Shown one piece after another: positions 42,508 through 51,095 of a stretch of DNA of 64,000 bases; position 1 is the stretch's first letter; every line of letters starts with the position of its first letter. Below the pieces are notes generated by a model, which was given only the letters and a program-made list of their open reading frames with translations, was not told the DNA's origin and ran no database searches. The position numbers and the translations under genes were made by a program. The stretch spans positions 155,960-219,959 of the forward strand of contig NZ_SOFM01000016.1 in assembly GCF_004402705.1 (NCBI RefSeq), in the 5' to 3' direction. Source of the stretch: Cryobacterium mannosilyticum. GTDB lineage: Bacteria; Actinomycetota; Actinomycetes; Actinomycetales; Microbacteriaceae.

Positions 42508-44277
42508 TCAGCGGTTCGTCGGCTGCGCCGGGCGCTCGAATTCGTCGACGTCGATTCCCGGTTCGATCAGCGCGCCCATCGAGTCCGCGGCGCGCTGGAC
42601 GTCCCGGGTGAGCTCGGCCTGCTCGGCGGCGTGCTCATCGGCTGCCTCCTGGAGCGCTGACGTCGTCCGCAGCGGCGGGGCCTTGAGGAAGAAGCTCAGC
42701 ACGAAGGCGATCAGCACGACCACGAGGCTCACCCAGAACACGGTGAGGGTCGCGTCGTTGAAACCCACGAGGAACGGCTGGGCAAGGCGCGGGTCCGCGG
42801 CCTTGAGGAACGACGTGTCCCCGTCGAGGGCGCCGCCGATGCCGCTCGGGTTCGCCAGCAGCTTGAGGATGCCCGCGTTCGCCGGGTCGGCCTGGACGGC
42901 GGGATCGGTGGCGGCGGCCTTGACGCCGGCCAGCAGCGCCGTGTTGCCGAAGGCCGAGGCGAGGGTGTCCGGAATCCGGGTGAAGAGCACGGAGAACAGC
43001 ACGGCAGTGCCCAGCGTTCCACCGATCTGGCGGAAGAACGTCGACGCGCTGGTCGCGACCCCGATGTCGCGGGGGCCGACCGAGTTCTGGCTGGCGATGG
43101 TGAGCGTCTGCATCAGCTGGCCGAGGCCCAGTCCGACCAGGAGCATCCCGATCATCATGAACCAGACCGGCTTGTCGGCGGTCGAGAACGTGAAGAGGAG
43201 GAAGCCGGCCGACATGAAGGCCGTGCCGACGGTGGGGAAGATCTTGTACCGGCCGGTGCGGGCGATGATCTGGCCGCTCACGATCGACGAGATCATCAGG
43301 CCGAGGATCATCGGGAGCATGAGGAAGCCGCTCTCGGTGGGGTTGGCCCCGTCGACGAGCTGGAGGTAGAGCGGAACGGTCATCATGGCGCCGAACATGC
43401 CGAAACCGACGAACACTCCCAGCACGGTGGCCATGGAGAACGTCGCGGACTTGAAGAGCTTGAGCGGGATGAGGGCGTCGTCTCCCATCATCCGCTCGGC
43501 CAGGATGAAGGCGACGATGCCGAGCGCGCCTACCGCGTAACAGGCGATCGAGGCCAGGGAGCCCCAACCCCAGGTGCGGCCCTGCTCGGCGACGAGCAGC
43601 AGCGGAACCGCGGCGAGGACCACCGTGACGGCTCCCCACCAGTCGATGCGCACCGGGCGTGTGAAGTGCGGAACGTGCAGGAACTTGAGCACGATCGCGA
43701 GGGCCACGATGCCGATCGGGATGTTGATCAGGAAGACCCAGCGCCAGCCGGTGACGCCGAGGATCGTCGTCGCCCCGGAGAGCACGCCGCCGATGAGCGG
43801 GCCGATCACGCTGGACACGCCGAAGACGGCGAGGAAGTAGCCCTGGTACTTCGCCCGTTCCCGGGGCGCGAGCATGTCGCCCATGATCGTGAGCGGGAGG
43901 GCCATCAAGCCGCCGGCGCCCAGCCCCTGGATCGCGCGGAACACGGCCAGCTCGTACATGGAGTTCGCCATGCCGGCCAGCAGGGAGCCGACGAGGAAGA
44001 TCGTGATCGCGATCAGGAAGAGCGGGCGGCGGCCGAAGATGTCGCTGAGCTTGCCGTAGATCGGGGTGCTGATGCACGACACGATCAGGTACGCGGTCGT
44101 CACCCAGGCCTGCAGGGCCATGCCGTCGAGGTCGTCGGCAATGGTGCGCATCGACGTTCCGACGATCGTCTGGTCGAGCGCGGAGAGGAACATCCCGGCC
44201 ATCAGGCCGAAAATGACGAAGAGGATCTGCCGATGGTTCATCAGCGGGGCGGCGGAGGCGGGGGCAGGAGTTTGCAT
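42508..44277 (-). CDS. DHA2-type multidrug MFS exporter (14 helices)
   Basis: The 589-residue protein has the EmrB/QacA pattern: ALDQTIVGTSMRTIADDLDG in helix 1, KLSDIFGRRPLFLIAITIFL as the motif A loop, and RAIQGLGAGGLMALPLTIMG as the antiporter-type motif. It is about 60 residues longer than a minimal DHA2 protein because of a charged C-terminal tail. I chose the ATG at 44277; TAACTT lies 8 nt upstream and no ribosome-binding site is visible, so it may be leaderless. A perfect inverted repeat (44277-44296) covers the start and promoter, although no repressor gene is adjacent. Confidence 0.9.
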   Translation of the reverse strand: MQTPAPASAAPLMNHRQILFVIFGLMAGMFLSALDQTIVGTSMRTIADDLDGMALQAWVTTAYLIVSCISTPIYGKLSDIFGRRPLFLIAITIFLVGSLLAGMANSMYELAVFRAIQGLGAGGLMALPLTIMGDMLAPRERAKYQGYFLAVFGVSSVIGPLIGGVLSGATTILGVTGWRWVFLINIPIGIVALAIVLKFLHVPHFTRPVRIDWWGAVTVVLAAVPLLLVAEQGRTWGWGSLASIACYAVGALGIVAFILAERMMGDDALIPLKLFKSATFSMATVLGVFVGFGMFGAMMTVPLYLQLVDGANPTESGFLMLPMILGLMISSIVSGQIIARTGRYKIFPTVGTAFMSAGFLLFTFSTADKPVWFMMIGMLLVGLGLGQLMQTLTIASQNSVGPRDIGVATSASTFFRQIGGTLGTAVLFSVLFTRIPDTLASAFGNTALLAGVKAAATDPAVQADPANAGILKLLANPSGIGGALDGDTSFLKAADPRLAQPFLVGFNDATLTVFWVSLVVVLIAFVLSFFLKAPPLRTTSALQEAADEHAAEQAELTRDVQRAADSMGALIEPGIDVDEFERPAQPTNR

Positions 44278-44296
44278 CGTGTGCAAAGTTACACGA
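44277..44296. promoter_or_regulatory. Operator-like inverted repeat over the exporter start
   Basis: TCGTGT (44277-44282) and ACACGA (44291-44296) flank an 8-nt spacer and overlap the probable -10 box and start codon. The geometry fits a TetR- or MarR-type repressor encoded elsewhere. Confidence 0.5.
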
Positions 44297-44371
44297 CGGG
44301 CAATGAATCTTCAAGCATCCTGCGGCCCGTCCGGAGAGGAAGATTCGCCTGCCGGGTCTATGCTCGGCGAT

Positions 44372-45262
44372 GTGGGGCAAGAACAGCAACCAGAGGTGTC
44401 GCGGTCGGTGCGGAGGCGGCGCATTGTTGCGGTGACCGTTGTGGTCGTGCTGTTCGCCGGTGGCGCGCTCGCGATCGGCACGATCTCGGGCAGGGCGGCA
44501 ACATCCCTGACCGGGGCTGTGACCAGGACCGGCCACGCGACCGCGCAGCCGAAGGCTCCGACGTCGCTGCCGATGCCCACTCCACAGCCCACGTCGACCG
44601 GCTCGGCCCGGCCGTCGCCGGCGGGTTCGCAGCCTCCGGCCGTCGTGCCCACCTTCAACCGGTCCGCCCGGTCCATCGACGACCCCACCAGCCTGTGGGC
44701 CGTCGTCGACAAGGTCCGGCCGTTGCGGCCCGCCGACTACACCCCGCCCGACCTGGTCGAGGTGCCGGTTCCGCACGTCTGGCAGCCGATGCTGCGCGCG
44801 GAGGCCTCGACCGCCGTCGTCGCGATGTTCGCCGCCTTCACGGCGGAAACCGGCCTGCAGCTCCAGTCCCAGAGCTCCTATCGCAGCTACGGCACCCAGG
44901 TTGACGTCTACAACCAGGACGTGGCGGCCAACGGCCAGGCCTTCGCCGACACGAGCACGGCGCGCCCGGGAACCAGCGAGCACCAGACCGGGCTGGCCAT
45001 CGACATCAGCGCGCTGCCGGGCAACTGTTCGCTCGATCCCTGCTTCGGCGCCACCCCGCACGGCCAGTGGCTGGCTCAGAACGCGTGGCGCTTCGGGTTC
45101 CTGTTGCGGTATCCGGCCGACAAGGTCCCGATCACCGGCTACGGCTACGAGCCCTGGCATTTCCGGTACATCGGAGCGGACCTCGCGACCGAGATGCACA
45201 ACACGGGAGTGACCACCCTGGAGGAGTTCTTCGGGCTGCCCGCAGCGCCCGGCTACAACTGA
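44372..45262 (+). CDS. Membrane-anchored D-Ala-D-Ala carboxypeptidase, VanY family
   Basis: The 296-residue protein trims the terminal D-Ala from peptidoglycan stem peptides outside the cell. An N-terminal anchor (RRRRIVAVTVVVVLFAGGAL) is followed by a Pro/Ser/Thr-rich wall-spanning linker, then a Peptidase_M15B domain with SSYRSYGTQ, SEHQTGLAIDIS (zinc-binding His and Asp) and EPWHFRYIG (third zinc ligand). I prefer the GTG at 44372, 7 nt after TATGCT; the in-frame ATG at 44360 lies inside that -10-like box. It is followed by two Amidase_6 genes, forming a small wall-remodelling cluster. Confidence 0.85.
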   Translation: MGQEQQPEVSRSVRRRRIVAVTVVVVLFAGGALAIGTISGRAATSLTGAVTRTGHATAQPKAPTSLPMPTPQPTSTGSARPSPAGSQPPAVVPTFNRSARSIDDPTSLWAVVDKVRPLRPADYTPPDLVEVPVPHVWQPMLRAEASTAVVAMFAAFTAETGLQLQSQSSYRSYGTQVDVYNQDVAANGQAFADTSTARPGTSEHQTGLAIDISALPGNCSLDPCFGATPHGQWLAQNAWRFGFLLRYPADKVPITGYGYEPWHFRYIGADLATEMHNTGVTTLEEFFGLPAAPGYN

Positions 45263-45361
45263 TCTCCAGCACGTGCACGGGTTTCGGATGCTTCGCACAG
45301 GCTTCTGCCATCCGGGCGTGATTGGGTCTTGGGTCCCCTTCCGCTACCCAGAAACGATTTT

Positions 45362-46492
45362 GTGCGCCCCGATCCACTCAATGAACCCCGTATCCGTTCC
45401 CGCCATCGTGTGGAGAAGCCCGCGAGACCCCGGCGCGTCCTGCTCGCCGGAAGCGCCGCGGCAGCCTGTGCCGCCGTCGCGATCTCGGTAGGTTTCGCCA
45501 CCGGCGGCAGCGCCATCGGTGCCAGTGCGCCGTCAGCCACCCGAGCGGTCCCCGCCGCGGCCGCTCCCGCGGCACCCGTCGAACAGCCGAAGCCGGTGGT
45601 GCACAGCAGCATCAGTGCCCCCGACGGCGCGTCGGTCGGCCCGGTCACCGGTGGCACGACCGTGACCGTGAGCGGAGACGACCTGGCCGGCGTGGCAAGC
45701 GTGACCTTCGGCGGGAACGCCGGCGCAGTCGTCTCGGCCACCGAAAGCACCGTCACCATCACCACCCCGCCCGCCACCGACCTGGGCACGGGCCCGGTCG
45801 CGGTCGAACTCTTCGACGCCGCGGGCACCACCGTGCCGGTCGACGCGGCCGGAGCCGGTGTCTCGGACTCCGCCGCTGCCGCCGCAGGGTCGGCCGTCGC
45901 CTCGGTCCCCGCGCCCGGTTCGGCCGCTCCTTCCGCACCGGTCCGGACCGCTCCTGCGCCGTCGCCGGCTGCAGCCCCGGCCGCCGGTGGAACCGCCTCG
46001 CTGACCTTCAACTACGTGCCTGACCCGAGGGTCACCGCGCAGACGACGTACGCGCTGGCCCACTGGGACGACTACAACACCGACGACTACGGTTCCATCG
46101 GCGGAAACGACTGCGTCAACTTCACCAGCCAGACCCTCGTGGCCAGGGGCTGGACGATGGACGCCGGCTGGTCGTTCGACACCGACAGCCTCCAGTACAG
46201 CCCGGCCTGGGCGAGCTCCACGGCCTTCGCCGCCTACCTGACCGCCCACCCGGAGCGGGCCACCCCGCTCACCGACAAGCAGCGCAACCTCGTCAAGGTC
46301 GGCGACATCGTGCAATTCGACTGGGACGATTCCGGCGATGAAGACCACACCGGGATCGTGACCCGAGTGGAGAAGAGCGGGCAAACGGCTCGAATTTATT
46401 ATGCAGGTCACACGTCCAATACCGACTACCAGTCGGTGGACGAATCCCTTCGCAACGGCGGCGGAACGGTCTCGTTCTGGAGTGTCAAGTAG
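45362..46492 (+). CDS. Secreted Amidase_6 protein with IPT/TIG domain
   Basis: The roughly 376-residue exported protein has a long charged N-terminal region (RIRSRHRVEKPARPRR), a hydrophobic signal core (VLLAGSAAAACAAVAISVGF), an IPT/TIG-like Ig domain (GPVTGGTTVTVSGDDLAGVA), an Ala/Pro linker, and a C-terminal putative amidase domain. Catalytic Cys251 is in GGNDCVNFTSQ and His in EDHTGIVTRVE, an NlpC/P60-like Cys-His arrangement. The likely target is peptidoglycan. Start uncertain: GTG 45362, TTG 45329 and GTG 45410 are all in frame. Paralogue of the next gene, with an added TIG domain. Confidence 0.75.
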   Translation: MRPDPLNEPRIRSRHRVEKPARPRRVLLAGSAAAACAAVAISVGFATGGSAIGASAPSATRAVPAAAAPAAPVEQPKPVVHSSISAPDGASVGPVTGGTTVTVSGDDLAGVASVTFGGNAGAVVSATESTVTITTPPATDLGTGPVAVELFDAAGTTVPVDAAGAGVSDSAAAAAGSAVASVPAPGSAAPSAPVRTAPAPSPAAAPAAGGTASLTFNYVPDPRVTAQTTYALAHWDDYNTDDYGSIGGNDCVNFTSQTLVARGWTMDAGWSFDTDSLQYSPAWASSTAFAAYLTAHPERATPLTDKQRNLVKVGDIVQFDWDDSGDEDHTGIVTRVEKSGQTARIYYAGHTSNTDYQSVDESLRNGGGTVSFWSVK

Positions 46493-46587
46493 CACCTGTA
46501 CACGGTTCGGCCTCCCCGCCCGCACAGTGAAATTCGCAGGCAAGTGTGATTGTCTGGACGTATCCCCCCCAAAGAATTGAGATATTT

Positions 46588-47343
46588 GTGTTGTTGACCC
46601 GGCGTTTCCGCATCGGCGTCGTCGTGCTGGTGCTCGGCGGCCTTGTCGCCGGAACGGCGGCTGTCGCCTCCCTCGGCGACGACGAACCGTCGTCCGCCGC
46701 CCGGGCCGCGAGTGCGGGTGGTGACACGGTGACCGGCAAGCGCTCGGCGTCCATGGCCCCGACCGCCACGCCGCGGGCCGCCCCGGCCGACGCCGGCGCA
46801 CCGGTCGCTGTCGAGCAGCCGAAGCCGGCCCCGGTGGCGCCCGTCGCCCCCGCGGCGCCGGCCACTGCCGGCGTCGAGGCGCAGGTGGCCTATATGCTCG
46901 CGCACTGGAGCAGCTACAACACCGCCGACTACGGCGTCATCGCCGAAAACGACTGCGTCAACTTCACCAGCCAGTCCCTGATCCAGCGCGGCTGGGAAAT
47001 GGACGACGCCTGGTGGTCGAAGGGCAAGGGCGGCTCGTTCACGCACTCGGCGGCCTGGATCAGCTCCACCGCCATGATGAAGTACCTCGCGAGCTCCGGC
47101 CGGGTGACCGCACTCACCGATGACCAGCGCGACGAGGTCAAGGTCGGCGACATCGCCCAGTTCGACTGGGACAACTCCGGCGACCGCGACCACACCGGAG
47201 TCGTCACCCGGATCGAAGGCTCCGGCGACAACATCGAGATCTTCTACGCCGGCCACACCGACGACACCGACTACCGTTCGGTCGACTACGCGATCACCGA
47301 GAAGCACCCGGGCGCGACCGCGTACTACTGGAGCATCCCCTAA
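46588..47343 (+). CDS. Secreted Amidase_6 protein, paralogue without TIG domain
   Basis: The 251-residue protein has RRFRIGVVVLVLGGLVAGTA as signal or anchor, a short linker containing EQPKPAPVAPVAPAAPATA, and an amidase domain with Cys123 in ENDCVNFTSQ, GDIAQFDWDNSGDRDHTGVV and FYAGHTDDTDYRSVDYAI. The catalytic domain parallels the upstream gene closely (shared DCVNFTSQ and DYxSVD), so this is a tandem duplication with different N-terminal modules. Starts GTG 46588 or TTG 46594; GATATT lies 7 nt before the latter. Wall-degrading or remodelling role inferred. Confidence 0.75.
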   Translation: MLLTRRFRIGVVVLVLGGLVAGTAAVASLGDDEPSSAARAASAGGDTVTGKRSASMAPTATPRAAPADAGAPVAVEQPKPAPVAPVAPAAPATAGVEAQVAYMLAHWSSYNTADYGVIAENDCVNFTSQSLIQRGWEMDDAWWSKGKGGSFTHSAAWISSTAMMKYLASSGRVTALTDDQRDEVKVGDIAQFDWDNSGDRDHTGVVTRIEGSGDNIEIFYAGHTDDTDYRSVDYAITEKHPGATAYYWSIP

Positions 47344-47366
47344 CCACCTTGCGCATCACGGCCGCG

Positions 47367-47399
47367 CCGGTTTCGGCAGGCCGCGCCCGCCGAAACCGG
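47367..47399. terminator. Bidirectional hairpin between Amidase_6 and pgm
   Basis: CCGGTTTCGGC (47367-47377) pairs perfectly with GCCGAAACCGG (47389-47399) around an 11-nt loop, between convergent stops at 47343 and 47454. Confidence 0.7.
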
Positions 47400-47453
47400 A
47401 GCGCCGTGCCGAGACCGGCGCAGGGATGAACCGGATGCCGCCGACCGTCCGGT

Positions 47454-49070
47454 CTAGGCGATCGCCGCGTCCACGATCGCCTTCGCCTCGATCTGCACCT
47501 GGCGCAGGTGCTCCTCGCCCTTGAACGACTCGGCGTAGATCTTGTAGACGTCTTCGGTTCCGCTCGGCCGGGCCGCGAACCAGGCGTTCTCGGTGACGAC
47601 CTTGACCCCGCCGATCGCCGCCCCGTTGCCGGGGGCGTGGCTGAGCTTGGCGATGATCTTCTCGCCGGCGAGCTCGGTGGCCGTGATCGCCTCACCGTCG
47701 AGCCTGCCGAGCTGCGCCTTCTGCGCCGGCGTAGCCGCGGCATCCACCCGGGCGTAGGCGGGGGAGCCGAAGTGCTCGGCGAGCTCGGCGTAACGCCGGC
47801 TGGGGGACTTGCCGGTCACGGCGAGGATCTCCGAGGCGAGCAGGGCCAGCAGGATGCCGTCCTTGTCCGTGGTCCAGACGGTGCCGTCGAAGCGGACGAA
47901 GCTCGCGCCGGCGCTCTCCTCGCCGCCGAACGCGACCGATCCGTCGATCAGGCCGGGCACGAACCACTTGAACCCGACGGGAACCTCCCAGAGGTCCCGG
48001 CCGAGGAAGCCGGCCACCCGGTCGATCATGGTCGACGAGACGAGCGTCTTGCCGATCTGCGCATCCGCCCGCCAGCCCTCGCGGTGGCTGTACAGGTAGT
48101 CGATGGCGACGGCGAGGAAATGGTTGGGATTCATCAGCCCGGCATCCGGCGTCACGATGCCGTGGCGATCGGCGTCGGCGTCGTTGCCGGTGAGGATGTC
48201 GTAGTCGTCCTTGTGGGCGAGCACGGAGGCCATCGCCGACGGGCTCGACGGATCCATCCGGATCTTGCCGTCCCAGTCGACGGTCATGAAACGCCAGGTC
48301 GGGTCGACCTTGGGGTTGACGACGGTCAGGTTGAGTCCGTAGCGGTCGCGGATGGCACCCCAGTAGCCGACGCTCGCCCCGCCGAGCGGGTCGGCGCCGA
48401 TCCGGATGCCGCTCGCCTTGATCGCGGCCATGTCGATGATGTTCTCGAGGTCGTCGACGTAGTGGCCGCGGAAGTCGTAAGTCTCGACCGCGCTCGGCTC
48501 GCTCATCTTCACGTCGTGCAGTCCGCCGGCGATGAGTTCGTTGGCGCGATTCGCGATCCACGAGGTGGCGTCGCTGTCGGCCGGACCGCCGTGCGGCGGG
48601 TTGTACTTGAATCCGCCGTCGGAGGGCGGGTTGTGGCTCGGGGTGACCACGATCCCGTCGGCCTCGTCGCTGTTTCCGGCCCGGTTGTAGGCGAGGATCG
48701 CGTGCGAAAGGGACGGGGTGGGCACGTAGTCGTCGAACTCGTCGACGAGAACGCGGACGCCGTTGGCGACGAGCACCTCGAGCGCCGTCGTGTAGGCCGG
48801 ACCGCTCAGCGCGTGCGGGTCGGTGCCGATGAAGAGCGGCCCGGTGATGCCCTGCTGGGCGCGGTACTCCACGATCGCCTGGGTGGTCGCGATGATGTGG
48901 TCCTCGTTGAAGGCCGTGTTCAGGGAACTTCCCCGATGGCCTGAGGTGCCGAAGGCGACCCGCTGGGCGGGCACCGAGACATCCGGTTTCAGGTCGTAAT
49001 ACGCCTTCACCAGCGCGTCGACGTCGATCAGGTCAGATTCCTGGGCCGGGGTGCCCGCTTGTGCTGTCAT
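47454..49070 (-). CDS. pgm: Phosphoglucomutase (alpha-D-glucose phosphate-specific)
   Basis: The 538-residue enzyme interconverts glucose-1-phosphate and glucose-6-phosphate. It has VAFGTSGHRGSSLNTAFNED near the N-terminus, the phosphoserine loop GIVVTPSHNPPSDGG, the metal loop GNDADADRHGIVTPD, the sugar-specificity loop GGEESAGASF and the phosphate loop RPSGTEDVYKIYAESF. The ATG at 49070 has AAGACT 7 nt upstream, probably leaderless, back to back with pheA. Besides glycogen and trehalose metabolism, it would use glucose-1-phosphate released by any phosphorylase, including the GH94-like protein if that is one. Confidence 0.95.
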   Translation of the reverse strand: MTAQAGTPAQESDLIDVDALVKAYYDLKPDVSVPAQRVAFGTSGHRGSSLNTAFNEDHIIATTQAIVEYRAQQGITGPLFIGTDPHALSGPAYTTALEVLVANGVRVLVDEFDDYVPTPSLSHAILAYNRAGNSDEADGIVVTPSHNPPSDGGFKYNPPHGGPADSDATSWIANRANELIAGGLHDVKMSEPSAVETYDFRGHYVDDLENIIDMAAIKASGIRIGADPLGGASVGYWGAIRDRYGLNLTVVNPKVDPTWRFMTVDWDGKIRMDPSSPSAMASVLAHKDDYDILTGNDADADRHGIVTPDAGLMNPNHFLAVAIDYLYSHREGWRADAQIGKTLVSSTMIDRVAGFLGRDLWEVPVGFKWFVPGLIDGSVAFGGEESAGASFVRFDGTVWTTDKDGILLALLASEILAVTGKSPSRRYAELAEHFGSPAYARVDAAATPAQKAQLGRLDGEAITATELAGEKIIAKLSHAPGNGAAIGGVKVVTENAWFAARPSGTEDVYKIYAESFKGEEHLRQVQIEAKAIVDAAIA

Positions 49071-49106
49071 GGGACCCAGTCTTGCACTGCAAGTAGGCTG
49101 TGAGCC

Positions 49107-50054
49107 ATGTCCGAGACGCGCAATGTCAGCTACAGCTTCCTCGGTCCCGCCGGCACGTTCACCGAAGCGGCGCTCGCGCAGGTGCCGGAGGCTCGAGGGA
49201 AGGCGTGGCGCGCGGTCAACAACGTGGGCGAGGCGCTCGCCGACGTCGTCTCCGGGCGCAGCGTCGCCGCGATGATCGCCATCGAGAACTCGGTCGACGG
49301 AGGCGTGTCCGCCACCCAGGACGCCCTCGCGAACGTGCCGAACCTGCGCATCATCGGCGAATACCTTGTGCCGGTGAACTTCGTGCTGGTGGCCAGGCCG
49401 GGCACGGCCCTCGCCGATGTGCGGGTCGTCAACGCGCACCCGGTCGCCTACGCCCAGTGCCGCAGCTGGCTCGAAGCGACACTGCCGCACCACGGCCACA
49501 TCCCGGCGTCGAGCAACGTGACCGCCGCGTCGTCCCTGCTCGACAACGACCAGGCGGATGCCGCGATCGCGCCGCCCGGCATCGACACGCGTTACGACCT
49601 CACCGTGCTCGCCACCGGGATCGGCGACAACCCGAACGCGGTCACCCGGTTCGTGCTCGTCGGCCGGCGGGGGGCGCTCCCCGAAAGGACCGGCGCCGAC
49701 AAGACCAGCGTGATCGTCGAACTCCCCGAGGACCGTCCCGGCTCGTTGCTGGACATGCTCGAGCAATTCGCCACCCGCGGGGTCAACCTCAGCCTGATCC
49801 AGTCCCGGCCGATCGGGGACGCGATGGGGCGGTACCGGTTCGTGATCGACGCCGATGGGCACATCCAGGACGAGCGCGTCGCCGACGCGCTGCTCGGACT
49901 GCGCCGATTCAGCCCGAAAGTGCTGTTCCTCGGCTCCTACCCGCGAGCGGACAAGCGGCCGATCGAATTCACCTCGCACTACGACGATGACGTGTTCATC
50001 GGTGCCAGGGAATGGTTGACGGAACTGATCGGCGACGATCCTTCCGCCACCTAG
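49107..50054 (+). CDS. pheA: Prephenate dehydratase (PheA) with ACT domain
   Basis: The 315-residue enzyme converts prephenate to phenylpyruvate for phenylalanine synthesis. The catalytic part starts SYSFLGPAGTFTEAALAQVP and includes AMIAIENSVDGGVSATQDAL and AIAPPGIDTRYDLTVLA. The C-terminal ACT domain (SVIVELPEDRPGSLLDMLEQ, NLSLIQSRPIGDAMGRYRF) carries the ESRP-like site (QSRP) for feedback by phenylalanine. There is no fused chorismate mutase. TAGGCT lies 7 nt before the ATG. Its TAG stop shares the palindrome CTAG (50051-50054) with the convergent kinase gene. Confidence 0.94.
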   Translation: MSETRNVSYSFLGPAGTFTEAALAQVPEARGKAWRAVNNVGEALADVVSGRSVAAMIAIENSVDGGVSATQDALANVPNLRIIGEYLVPVNFVLVARPGTALADVRVVNAHPVAYAQCRSWLEATLPHHGHIPASSNVTAASSLLDNDQADAAIAPPGIDTRYDLTVLATGIGDNPNAVTRFVLVGRRGALPERTGADKTSVIVELPEDRPGSLLDMLEQFATRGVNLSLIQSRPIGDAMGRYRFVIDADGHIQDERVADALLGLRRFSPKVLFLGSYPRADKRPIEFTSHYDDDVFIGAREWLTELIGDDPSAT

Positions 50055-51046
50055 GCCACGGCCGGCAGGCGCACCATCAGTGCGCCTGGGTCGGCGCGGA
50101 ACGAGGCGGCGCGCACCAGGCCGAACTCATCCCCGTCGATCTCGAACTCCTGCGCGTGCTCGAGCACGATCCGGATGCCTGCCCCGCGCAGCGTCGTCAT
50201 CACCCGTTCGTTGCTCGATTCGGTGCGGTCGATGATCCGCCGCCCCGCAGCCGAACGGCGAAGCACCCCGTTCTCCCAGGTCACCCGGCGCCAGATCGCG
50301 AGCCAGCCGAGGACGCCCTTCGGCTGCAGCACCGCGATGTCGAGGATTCCGTCGTCGATCCGGGCGTCCGGCAGGAACTGCATGTTCCCGGGCAGCAGGC
50401 CGCAGTTCGCGATCAGGATGGTGCTCACGTGCGCCGGCCGGTCGGTGCGCCCCTCCACGCTGTACCGGATCCGGAACGGCCTGGCCGTGGGGATGACCCT
50501 GGCGCCCGCGTCGACGTAGGCGAGCCAGCCCACCCGTTTCTTCAGGTCGGCACTGGTGCTGGCGATCATCCGGGCGTCCAGGCCGATCCCCGCCATCACC
50601 AGGAAGGCGTGCTCGACGGCGGCGCCTGACTCGGTCGTGACGTTCGCCACCCCGACGTCGACGGGCTTGTCGACCCCGGTGAATGCGATCCTGGCCGACT
50701 CGTCGAGGCTCGACAGTGGCAGCTTCAGGTTGCGGGCCAGGAGATTCCCGGTGCCGGCCGGCACGATGGCCAGCGCGATCCCGGTGCGGCGGAGGACCTC
50801 CGCCACGGCGCGGACCGTGCCGTCGCCGCCGGCCGCAATCACGACGGATGCCCCCTGTTCCACGGCGAGCCGGGCCGCTGCGGTGCCCGGATCGTCCAGG
50901 GACGTCGGGAACCAGAGGCTCTCGTCCCAGCCCGCGGCGGACGCGGCGCCCGCCACGCTCAGCCGCAATTTCACCAGGTCGACCTTGATCGGGTTGTAGA
51001 CGACGGCAGCGCGCAGAACTCTTTCGGTCTGACCGGGAGTATTCAC
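50051..51046 (-). CDS. Diacylglycerol-kinase-fold lipid kinase (DagK/YegS-like)
   Basis: The 331-residue protein phosphorylates a lipid hydroxyl, probably diacylglycerol. It has VVYNPIKVDLVKLRL, the nucleotide loop SVVIAAGGDGTVRAVAEVLR with the GGDGT motif, and IALAIVPAGTGNLLARNLKL. The C-terminal half is a beta-sandwich (DARIDDGILDIAVLQPKGVL). The GTG at 51046 has TAGCCT exactly 6 nt upstream. It converges on pheA with a 4-nt overlap and is divergent from serS. Confidence 0.9.
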   Translation of the reverse strand: MNTPGQTERVLRAAVVYNPIKVDLVKLRLSVAGAASAAGWDESLWFPTSLDDPGTAAARLAVEQGASVVIAAGGDGTVRAVAEVLRRTGIALAIVPAGTGNLLARNLKLPLSSLDESARIAFTGVDKPVDVGVANVTTESGAAVEHAFLVMAGIGLDARMIASTSADLKKRVGWLAYVDAGARVIPTARPFRIRYSVEGRTDRPAHVSTILIANCGLLPGNMQFLPDARIDDGILDIAVLQPKGVLGWLAIWRRVTWENGVLRRSAAGRRIIDRTESSNERVMTTLRGAGIRIVLEHAQEFEIDGDEFGLVRAASFRADPGALMVRLPAVA

Positions 51047-51095
51047 GGGGCAAGGCTAGCAAGGTGCCCCGGTGGGCGCTTGTAGAATGGCCAGC

